A stretch of 64,000 nucleotides of DNA from contig JAFXAA010000027.1 of NCBI GenBank assembly GCA_017522105.1, positions 50,096-114,095 of the forward strand, in the 5' to 3' direction. How positions within the stretch are numbered: the stretch's first letter is position 1; each line of letters opens with the position of its first letter. Shown here piece by piece: positions 43,871-49,784 of this stretch. The notes beneath the pieces were generated by a model. It had not been told where the DNA came from and did not search any database. It saw nothing but the letters and a program-made list of their open reading frames with translations. The DNA is from Bacteroidales bacterium. GTDB lineage: Bacteria; Bacteroidota; Bacteroidia; Bacteroidales; P3. The translations under genes were made by a program, and so were the position numbers.

Positions 43871-44025
43871 GGTATTCCTGAACTTCGACAACTCATGAAT
43901 ACATACCTAGATAAAAGCGACCGAGCCGCGCATTCAGCGTGGAATTGTTCGTAATAGTTGGGTATGTATAGGTAGTCGAAGACCTGGGAATACCAATGAA
44001 AGCGAAGGCTCCACGCTCTTTTTAT
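43871..44025 (+). ncRNA. Structured RNA candidate, copy 2
   Basis: The same plan as the RNA at 38086. Closing stem GGTATTCC (43871-43878) with GGAATACC (43987-43994); second stem CTTCGAC (43883-43889) with GTCGAAG (43975-43981); internal loop (AACTCATGA opposite AGGTA); a 9-bp stem ATACATACC (43899-43907) with GGTATGTAT (43961-43969); and a terminal hairpin CCGCGC-ATTCA-GCGTGG (43926-43942). A weak hairpin and TTTTT (about 44018-44023) end it. Shared with copy 1: the UAGGUAGUC strand of the loop, the AAnUC opposite strand, and a T-run followed by ATGTGCA/ATGCA. Confidence 0.5.
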
Positions 44026-44109
44026 GTGCATTCTTCATCGGAGCCGCAATATCATGTTATTAAAAACAAAACCGATGGGCCGATGGTATATAACGGGCAA
44101 CAAATAAAA

Positions 44110-44490
44110 ATGAAAAAAATAATGATTGTTTTAGGTATTGTGGCAGCATTTTTAACAGTAACTGCATTTATCATCCCGGAGAAGACAAATGACACACCTC
44201 AACCGGGTGGTTCCTGCAAAACTGTAGGAAATTGTACTGTTGAATTACTCAGAGTCAAAGATGGTTATTATGCAGTACATACACTAAATAGAAATTCTTA
44301 CCCTGTTACAGTATCATGGAAAGCCTATGGTTATGTCAGCGACCGACCAGGCCGAATATTGGTGGGAAGCGGTCAAATTTATTCTTCTCCGGCAAAAGGT
44401 AGTGGAAATACACCAACAGGTAAGGCACACTTTTCTACTACAGCAACAAATGTGCATTTAGATGAAGTTAATGTTTCACGGTGTGAATAA
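44110..44490 (+). CDS. Small exported protein of unknown function
   Basis: 126 residues from the ATG at 44110, which starts a hydrophobic signal or anchor (MKKIMIVLGIVAAFLTVTAFII). The mature part (GSCKTVGNCTVELLRVKDGY, YPVTVSWKAYGYVSDRPGRI) looks like a small all-beta domain with two or three cysteines. I do not recognise it. An open frame upstream covers the structured RNA but has no credible start. AT-rich compared with neighbours. Followed by a strong symmetric terminator. Confidence 0.65.
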   Translation: MKKIMIVLGIVAAFLTVTAFIIPEKTNDTPQPGGSCKTVGNCTVELLRVKDGYYAVHTLNRNSYPVTVSWKAYGYVSDRPGRILVGSGQIYSSPAKGSGNTPTGKAHFSTTATNVHLDEVNVSRCE

Positions 44491-44508
44491 AACGTACATT
44501 TATTTTAA

Positions 44509-44543
44509 AAGAAAGGAGGTCTTTAACAAAGACCTCCTTTCTT
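44509..44543. terminator. Bidirectional terminator hairpin in a convergent gap
   Basis: A perfect 16-bp stem (44509-44524 with 44528-44543) with a 3-nt loop. The right arm includes the first two bases of the minus-strand gene's stop codon. Confidence 0.85.
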
Positions 44544-45255
44544 AAAACAGCGACATCTGCCTGACGCCCTGGGCGCAGTAGTGCTGGTAGGGGCAGGCGT
44601 AGGGGGTGAGGCAGTGCTGGCCTGTGGGGGTGTCGGGCTCGGCGGTGGCGCGGACGATGGTCTTCATCCCGGCGATGTTGGCGGCGATGCGGTCGCCCTC
44701 GGCGGCGAGGTCAAGGGTGAGGTCGACGATGACGAAGGGCCCATCCTGCCCACCCTGCCCATTAGCCCCATTAACCCCATCCAACCCATTATAAACAATA
44801 GAGAAACTGTTCACCCTGCGGCAGTGCGAGATGACGTAGTGCTGCAGGGCGGCGTCGCGGCGGTAGGTGTCGCTAAGGGTGGTGCCGGACTTCACTTCGT
44901 AGATGTCGAGGCTGCCGTCGTCGCGCTGGCATACGACGTCGGCGAGCACCAGCACGTCGTCGTACTGGAAGCCGGCCTCGAAGAGGACAGTCTTTGCGGC
45001 CGAGCACGGCCGCAAATCGAGCAGCTGCGCGGTGCGCGCGGGGTAGAGGTCGACGTTGCGCCCCAGCTCGGCGCTGAGGTCGATGCCGTCGGGGAACTGG
45101 GCCTTGAAGGCGTACTCGAAGTCGCGGCCGCGGTCGAAGCGGCGCATCTGCTCGGCGGTGTAGCGCGCCAGGCGCGGCTCGTGGACGTCGAGCCACAGCG
45201 CCCGCTCGCACTGCAGGCCCCGGATGTATTTGCTCTTGCTCAGCAGATGGGTCAT
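44542..45255 (-). CDS. Cas4-like PD-(D/E)XK nuclease domain protein (DUF2779 N-terminal-like)
   Basis: 237 residues from MTHLLSKSKYIRGLQCERALWL, the hallmark N-terminus of the DUF2779/Cas4-like nuclease family. Nuclease residues are DVVCQRDDGSLDIYEVKSGT (about 105-125). The C-terminal cysteine motif CLTPYACPYQHYC fits an iron-sulfur site with the early Cys. Family members usually continue with a second half of 250 or more residues, absent here, so this is a stand-alone or truncated form. A run of NGLDGVNGANGQGGQDG (about 157-173) just before a core strand is encoded by TAATGGG repeats. No cas genes are near. Confidence 0.7.
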   Translation of the reverse strand: MTHLLSKSKYIRGLQCERALWLDVHEPRLARYTAEQMRRFDRGRDFEYAFKAQFPDGIDLSAELGRNVDLYPARTAQLLDLRPCSAAKTVLFEAGFQYDDVLVLADVVCQRDDGSLDIYEVKSGTTLSDTYRRDAALQHYVISHCRRVNSFSIVYNGLDGVNGANGQGGQDGPFVIVDLTLDLAAEGDRIAANIAGMKTIVRATAEPDTPTGQHCLTPYACPYQHYCAQGVRQMSLF

Positions 45256-45274
45256 GTTTCCGCAGATTTTATTT

Positions 45275-45351
45275 CTCAATCAGATTGTAAAAGATTTTAA
45301 AAGAATATTCCTGTCCCACTTTCTTTTCTAATCTTTTAAAATCCGATTGAG
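45275..45351. repeat. Inverted repeat of AGATTTTAAAAGA units
   Basis: A 30-bp left arm (45275-45304) pairs with a right arm (45322-45351) with about four mismatches. The right arm contains the last codons of the LOG-family gene. Confidence 0.75.
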
Positions 45352-45867
45352 CTTTAAAAATATCTCTTCCACTGAATCTGCTGAGACCAGCCCCGCGGCG
45401 CTGCGGAGGAGGCCTTCGGCGCGCATGGCGTCGAGCTGGGCGAGGAAGGGGTTGTAGTAGCCGCCGAGGTTGAGGAGTATCATCGGCTTGCCGAGGTGGT
45501 GCAGCTGGTTGGCCACCATGACCTCGAGCACCTCGTCGAGGGTGCCGATGCCGCCGGGGAGGGCCACGAAGGCGTCGCTGTGGGCGATGAGGTATTCCTT
45601 GCGCTCGGCGAGGGTGCGGACGCGGACGAGCTCGCTGACGGGCTGCGAGTGGATGATGTCGTCGCTGAAGAAGGTGGGGATGACGCCCACCACGCGGCCG
45701 CCCTCTTGCAGGGCCGCACCGCTCATGGCGCCCATCAGCCCCAGATTGCTGCCGCCGTAGAGCAGCGTGTGGCCGCCGCGGGCGATGGCGCGGCCGAGCT
45801 GCCGCGCGGCCTCTGTGATTTGTTCGCTGCGCGGGAGCGACGCCCCGCAGAAGACTGCTATGTGCAT
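45328..45867 (-). CDS. LOG-family (TIGR00730) Rossmann protein
   Basis: 179 residues starting at the ATG at 45865-45867 (MHIAVFCGASLPRSEQITEA). The motif PGGIGTLDEVLEVM (about 104-117), typical of the LOG family, is present, as is GGSNLGLMGAMSGAAL (about 38-53). LOG proteins release cytokinin bases from nucleotide monophosphates in plants; in bacteria they act as nucleotide 5'-monophosphate phosphoribohydrolases. The start is just 2 bp beyond the stop of the upstream small gene. The C-terminal residues come from an inverted-repeat arm. Confidence 0.9.
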   Translation of the reverse strand: MHIAVFCGASLPRSEQITEAARQLGRAIARGGHTLLYGGSNLGLMGAMSGAALQEGGRVVGVIPTFFSDDIIHSQPVSELVRVRTLAERKEYLIAHSDAFVALPGGIGTLDEVLEVMVANQLHHLGKPMILLNLGGYYNPFLAQLDAMRAEGLLRSAAGLVSADSVEEIFLKLNRILKD

Positions 45868-45869
45868 GT

Positions 45870-46148
45870 TCAAAATATATAGTAGGATGCAAGACCTTTC
45901 GAGCCTCCTTCTATCGTGTTATATACGAGTAAGTGATTACCAATACAAATAATGGGGATGTATGTTGCTTTGCCCTTATGGCTTCTGTAGGAGAATAGAC
46001 CCTCATAACATTCGGGATAAAGGAAATCATATACGCCGTCCCCTCCTGAGTTTTTCCAAGAGTTGTTTTTCATGTGCATTATCTGCAATGCCTCGATTCC
46101 AACGGCGAGGGCGAGGAGGGCAGCGCATAGGAGCAATATCTTTTTCAT
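45870..46148 (-). CDS. Small exported protein of unknown function
   Basis: 92 residues with a signal peptide (MKKILLLCAALLALAVGIEA). The mature part (KNNSWKNSGGDGVYDFLYPE, GKATYIPIICIGNHLLVYN) is short and has no recognised motif. It ends 2 bp before the LOG gene, suggesting co-transcription. The 41-bp palindromic iterons lie about 55 bp before its start. Confidence 0.55.
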   Translation of the reverse strand: MKKILLLCAALLALAVGIEALQIMHMKNNSWKNSGGDGVYDFLYPECYEGLFSYRSHKGKATYIPIICIGNHLLVYNTIEGGSKGLASYYIF

Positions 46149-46200
46149 TGTCTGTATTTATTGTTTGACTTCGATTTGTTGTTTCATCCGGTCAGTTTCA

Positions 46201-46385
46201 CCGCGCTCATGAGCGGGGTGTTGTTTCGGTGCGAAAGTCGGCCGCGCTCATGAGCGGAGGGAACTTTTCGAGTGAAAATCGGCCGCGCTCGTGAGCGGAG
46301 GGCACTTTCGGGCTGAAAATCGACCGCGCTCGTGAGCGTGGTGCGTTTTCCGGCCTCGTCCGTGGTCGCGCTCATGAGCGCGGTG
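46201..46385. repeat. Five 41-bp iterons carrying the palindrome CGCTCATGAGCG
   Basis: Palindromes CGCTC(A/G)TGAGCG start at 46204, 46245, 46286, 46327 and 46369, spaced 41, 41, 41 and 42 bp. The spacers also resemble one another (GGAGGG...CTTTC...TGAAAATCGGC). It fills the gap after the DUF6261 gene and before a small exported-protein gene. Confidence 0.9.
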
Positions 46386-46390
46386 TGTTT

Positions 46391-47170
46391 TCACGCCTCC
46401 GTCGGCTCGTCGCCCGGTGTCGCGGGCTCGGCGTCGGGCTCGGGCGTCTTCTTGTCGCGGTGCGAGGGCGCCATGGCGTGCTTGCGGAAGTATTCGAGGT
46501 CCTCGCTGACGAGGGCGACGAGTTTCTGCGCCTCGGCGCGGTCGGGGTTGAGGAGGGCGTAGGCGTTGGTGAGGCGCACGAGGGTGAGGTAGGCGCGGTC
46601 GGTGGCCTCGCGGGCGGCCTTGAGTTCGCCCATAATCTGCGCCGAACGCTGGTCGTTGCGCTCGGCGAGGAGCTGGCGCACGCGGTCGTTGGCGGCCTTG
46701 AGGCGGTCGGCGATGATTTCGAGGCCGAGGCGGCGCAGCTGGGTGCGGTACTGGAAGAGGTCCTGCAGCATGTTGTCGACGAGGCCGCTCTCCTTCATGT
46801 AGTTCTCCGTGGTCTTGATTTTGTAGTTGCGGACGACGCGCAGCAGGGGCTCGGCGTGCTGGGCGGTCTCGGCGATGGGGAACTTGGCGTAGGCCTTGAC
46901 GGTGTCGCGCAGCGAGGCGTAGAGCTTGTCGCGCTCCTCGTCGGCGGCCTTGAGCGGGTCGGTGAGCTCGCTGTCGCGGTAGCGCTTGAAGGCTTCGTCT
47001 TCGGCCCGGAAGGCGGTGTCGAACTCGTCCTTGCCCTTGCGCCAGAGCTCGTGGTCGACGGGCAGCTCGGCGGTGCGCTTGCCGAAGGTGGTCATGTACT
47101 CGTAGTGGGGCGCGTTGGCCGCGCGGCCGACGGTGACGTCGGGGATTTGATTGGTTAAGTCCATATACAT
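46391..47170 (-). CDS. DUF6261-like helical protein
   Basis: 259 residues (or 257 from a second ATG 6 bp later), almost wholly helical. Repeated heptad-like stretches (KDEFDTAFRAEDEAFKRY, LKAADEERDKLYASLRDTV, RLKAANDRVRQLLAERNDQ) and a Pro/Glu-rich end match DUF6261, a Bacteroidales family of unknown function. No enzyme motif is visible. The closest neighbours are small lipoprotein genes, so no operon role is evident. The 41-bp iterons start within 10 bp of its stop. Confidence 0.65.
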   Translation of the reverse strand: MYMDLTNQIPDVTVGRAANAPHYEYMTTFGKRTAELPVDHELWRKGKDEFDTAFRAEDEAFKRYRDSELTDPLKAADEERDKLYASLRDTVKAYAKFPIAETAQHAEPLLRVVRNYKIKTTENYMKESGLVDNMLQDLFQYRTQLRRLGLEIIADRLKAANDRVRQLLAERNDQRSAQIMGELKAAREATDRAYLTLVRLTNAYALLNPDRAEAQKLVALVSEDLEYFRKHAMAPSHRDKKTPEPDAEPATPGDEPTEA

Positions 47171-47197
47171 TATATTTATAGATGAAACATAAAGTGA

Positions 47198-47659
47198 CTA
47201 TTTTGGTTGATAAGAGGTGATAAGAGCAAATGGACCGCATTCCGTCTTCACCGTGTCGTTATAGCGATACTCAGCGTAGTCCCGCCACACCTGAATGGTT
47301 ACGCATACCGTGAACGGGACTTCTTCTTCAGGAAAAGACATATCTATTTTTTCATCCAAGGGTATGTAGTACTGCTTGCCGCAGTAATCGAAATCGACAG
47401 CAGTGCATCCCCATTTCCCGGCGTAAACGGGAGCGTCATTGTCAAAGTCGTACCTTCCTCCGCCATTAACCACTATTGTCATATCCTTGATGAAAGCAAT
47501 GCCTTCATCATCGTATTGCAAGCCGTCAAACAGCGATGCGCATTCGGGCACTGTGTCGGTTGCAATGGTGTCGTTTGTTGCTGTGCCGCTCTTGCATCCG
47601 ACCATCAGTCCGATGCCGCACAGCACCGCGAGGGTTAAAAATGCTTTCTTCATATACAT
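47198..47659 (-). CDS. Small lipoprotein of unknown function
   Basis: 153 residues with a lipoprotein signal (MKKAFLTLAVLCGIGLMVGC, cysteine about 22 from the first ATG; two in-frame ATGs lie 6 bp apart). The mature part is acidic and beta-rich (DFDNDAPVYAGKWGCTAVDF, FTVCVTIQVWRDYAEYRYND). No family is recognised. It is 27 bp upstream of the DUF6261 gene on the same strand. Confidence 0.6.
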   Translation of the reverse strand: MYMKKAFLTLAVLCGIGLMVGCKSGTATNDTIATDTVPECASLFDGLQYDDEGIAFIKDMTIVVNGGGRYDFDNDAPVYAGKWGCTAVDFDYCGKQYYIPLDEKIDMSFPEEEVPFTVCVTIQVWRDYAEYRYNDTVKTECGPFALITSYQPK

Positions 47660-47700
47660 TATATATTATTGGTTAAACTTCGTTTTCGCGCCGTGGTTTG

Positions 47701-47733
47701 TTGAGGCCCCGCGCCGGAGGCGCGGGGCCTCAA
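47701..47733. other. Perfect 15-bp GC-rich hairpin between small genes
   Basis: TTGAGGCCCCGCGCC pairs perfectly with GGCGCGGGGCCTCAA across a 3-nt loop. It follows the zinc-ribbon gene (14 bp) and lacks a T-run, but it probably acts as a barrier or terminator. Confidence 0.65.
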
Positions 47734-47746
47734 CGTCCACCGCAGG

Positions 47747-48019
47747 CTACTCTTTGCGCCAGCGCTTGAGCGTGGGGAAGTACTGCCGCAGACCCTCGCG
47801 GTACTCGTCGGCGGTGAGGTGCTGGCCGGTGTTCTTGTTGAACTCGTCGAGGAACTGCACGCAGACCTCTATCATCTCGTCCATCGTGCAGTCCTGTGTG
47901 AAGCGGCCGTCGGCGAAGCAGTACTTGCAGTAGTCAGGGTTGTCGCTCACGACCTCGTCGCTGAGCGGCATGCCACAGCTCTGGCAGAAGTGTTGGATTT
48001 CAGGGAAGGGATTATCCAT
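47747..48019 (-). CDS. Small zinc-ribbon protein
   Basis: 90 residues. The N-terminal half has paired CxxC knuckles (FCQSCGMPL about 11-19; YCKYCFADG about 30-38), the putative zinc ribbon domain (PF12674-like). The C-terminal half is helical (MDEMIEVCVQFLDEFNKNTG). Cytoplasmic. In this family the zinc ribbon may act in regulation, but no target is seen. Flanked by a hairpin on one side and the inverted repeat near 48.1 kb on the other. Confidence 0.85.
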   Translation of the reverse strand: MDNPFPEIQHFCQSCGMPLSDEVVSDNPDYCKYCFADGRFTQDCTMDEMIEVCVQFLDEFNKNTGQHLTADEYREGLRQYFPTLKRWRKE

Positions 48020-48049
48020 AGTTTTCTTTCTGTTAATCTATTTATTCTC

Positions 48050-48166
48050 CTGCCCGCTACGCTCGCGAGATCTTGTGGATCTTGTAGATTATCTGCTGAC
48101 GCAGCAACAATCCGCGCAAGCGAGAATAATCTACAAGATCTACGAGATCTCTGCCGCGCAGCGGCA
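48050..48166. repeat. Composite inverted repeat e (GATCTTGTAGATTAT arms)
   Basis: A 25-bp left arm (48068-48092) pairs with 48126-48150 with two mismatches. The outer flanks are GC hairpin pieces (CCCGCTACGCTCGCGAG and CTGCCGCGCAGCGGCAAGG). The element at 51170-51288 has the same layout and shares flank and centre sequence with this one. Confidence 0.8.
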
Positions 48167-48173
48167 AGGCGAT

Positions 48174-49127
48174 TTATTTGCGTTTCAGCACCGCGTGTAC
48201 CTTCTCGACGATGTCGGCGGCGCGGAGGTGGTAGTTGGTGAGCATCTCGTCGGGCGTGCCGCTCTCGCCAAACTTGTCGTCCACGGCCACATACTCCATG
48301 GGCGTGGGGCAGTGCAGGGCGAGGATCTGGGCCACGCTGTCGCCCAGGCCGCCGTTGAAGAGGTGCTCCTCGCAGGTCACCACGGCGCGGGTCTTGCGGG
48401 CGCTGGCCACGATGGCCTCCACGTCGAGCGGCTTGATGGTGTGGATGTTGATGACTTCGGCGCTGATGCCTTCCTTCTCAAGGGCTTCGGCGGCCTGCAG
48501 GGCTTCCCACACCAGGTGGCCGCAGGCGAAGAGGGTCACGTCCTTGCCCTCGCTCAGCAGCTGGGCTTTGCCGATTTGGAACTTCTCGCCCTCCGGCAGG
48601 AAGCAGGGCATCTTGCTGCGGCCCAGACGCAGGTAGACGGGACCGACGTGCTCGGCGGCGGCCAGCGTGGCGGCCTTGGCCTGGTTGAAGTCGGCTGGCA
48701 CCAGCACGGTCATGTTGGGCAGGGCCTTCATCAGGGCGATGTCCTCCATGGTCTGGTGCGTGGCGCCGTCCTCGCCGAGCGAGATGCCGGCGTGCGAGCC
48801 GCAGATCTTCACGTTCTTGTTGCTGTAGGCCACGACCTGGCGGATCTGGTCGTAGACGCGTCCGGTGACGAACTCGGCGAAGCCCCCGATGAAGGGCACC
48901 TTGCCGCAGAGGCTCAGACCGGCGGCGATGCCGACCATATTGGCCTCGGCAATGCCGCACTGGATGAAGCGCTCGGGGAACTCCTTGGCGAAGCCGTCCA
49001 TCTTGACGCTGCCTTTCACGTCGGCGCTCAGCGCGACGACATTCTCATTGCGCTTGCCGGCTTCCACAAGGCCTTCGCCCATACCGGCGCGCAGTTCTTT
49101 CATTGATTGTTTTTCGTAGTGGGTCAT
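48174..49127 (-). CDS. Transketolase, C-terminal subunit (split form)
   Basis: 317 residues forming the pyrimidine-binding and C-terminal domains of a split transketolase, which transfers two-carbon ketol units in the pentose-phosphate pathway. Family features include FIQCGIAEANMVGIAAGLSL (about 53-72), ICGSHAGISLGEDGATHQTMED and the C-terminal NGGLGDSVAQILA. Together with the N-terminal half at 51286 it makes a complete enzyme. The two halves are normally adjacent; here two unrelated genes separate them. The inverted repeat e follows its stop by 8 bp. Confidence 0.92.
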   Translation of the reverse strand: MTHYEKQSMKELRAGMGEGLVEAGKRNENVVALSADVKGSVKMDGFAKEFPERFIQCGIAEANMVGIAAGLSLCGKVPFIGGFAEFVTGRVYDQIRQVVAYSNKNVKICGSHAGISLGEDGATHQTMEDIALMKALPNMTVLVPADFNQAKAATLAAAEHVGPVYLRLGRSKMPCFLPEGEKFQIGKAQLLSEGKDVTLFACGHLVWEALQAAEALEKEGISAEVINIHTIKPLDVEAIVASARKTRAVVTCEEHLFNGGLGDSVAQILALHCPTPMEYVAVDDKFGESGTPDEMLTNYHLRAADIVEKVHAVLKRK

Positions 49128-49156
49128 AATATTTTTGTTTTTATTGTTTGTTTATC

Positions 49157-49250
49157 TTTATTATGGGGGTAATGGGTTTTATGGGTTTAATGGGCAATAA
49201 GATTATCCTTGCCCATTAGACCCATTCTGCCCATTAAACCCATTATTATC
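49157..49250. repeat. Inverted array of TAATGGG repeats
   Basis: The left side (49161-49199) has about four (T)AATGGG(TTT) units and the right side (49206-49250) has five CCCATTA units. The right side is also the coding sequence for the Asn/Gly-rich tail of the four-helix gene. Confidence 0.75.
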
Positions 49251-49781
49251 TCTGTAGGCTTTCCTCGCCCTGTACATCTCCTCTTTTATTCCTCCGTTCT
49301 CTAGGAAGTTCTTCTTCTGCCATTCTATCAGACCACGTATGAGCACATCGCACTGATGTATCAGCGTGATGGCGATATTGGCGATGGTCTCGTCGGAGCG
49401 GTCTTTTATCTTCTCTCTATACACCGCCGAGTCCAGATGCTTCTTGCAGAAGGCACGCGTCTGTACACAGCGCGGATCGTCGTAAGGCCACTGTTCCAAG
49501 CCACGCACCCGCAGGTAGTCCTCGTAGTCAAGCAGCAGCTCGTGCAGCGAGGCCCGGTTGACGTTGGTCAGTTTTATCTCCATCTCCTTCGAGGTCACCC
49601 CGTCGATGTTGCCCTCTGCCAGATTCTGCTTGCCGCTCCGCATCTGGTCTATCGTGCGGTCGCCCTTACTCAAGAACTTGTTGGCAAAATAATACGTCAC
49701 GTCGTAGACGCACTCCGCTTTCTGGAACGCCTTCAACGTGCGATAGTTGTTGTCTTGCCGTATATAGTCCTTGTTGTCCAT
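49203..49781 (-). CDS. Four-helix-bundle (suffix-domain, S23-related) protein
   Basis: 192 residues. The N-terminal half (about 18-90) matches the four-helix-bundle S23/IVP-type fold (KAFQKAECVYDVTYYFANKF, GDRTIDQMRSGKQNLAEGN). A helical suffix follows (about 95-178). Similar proteins occur as free-standing genes in Bacteroidales with unknown roles. The C-terminal NNGFNGQNGSNGQG is encoded by TAATGGG repeats and may be a repeat intrusion. It starts 4 bp after the VWA gene's stop, so the two form an operon inserted between the transketolase halves. Confidence 0.8.
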   Translation of the reverse strand: MDNKDYIRQDNNYRTLKAFQKAECVYDVTYYFANKFLSKGDRTIDQMRSGKQNLAEGNIDGVTSKEMEIKLTNVNRASLHELLLDYEDYLRVRGLEQWPYDDPRCVQTRAFCKKHLDSAVYREKIKDRSDETIANIAITLIHQCDVLIRGLIEWQKKNFLENGGIKEEMYRARKAYRDNNGFNGQNGSNGQG

Positions 49782-49784
49782 GTT

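Noticed and set aside
38086-44025. Integron attC sites or transposon ends
   Set aside because: The structured segments have rod-like palindromes and sit by small genes, but they lack the GTTRRRY core sites, and no integrase is near. RNA-type compensatory changes and U-run ends fit ncRNA better.
43871-44025. 6S RNA identification
   Set aside because: The long rod with an internal bubble is reminiscent of 6S RNA, but it is short for that class and I cannot recall a matching conserved sequence, so no name was given.
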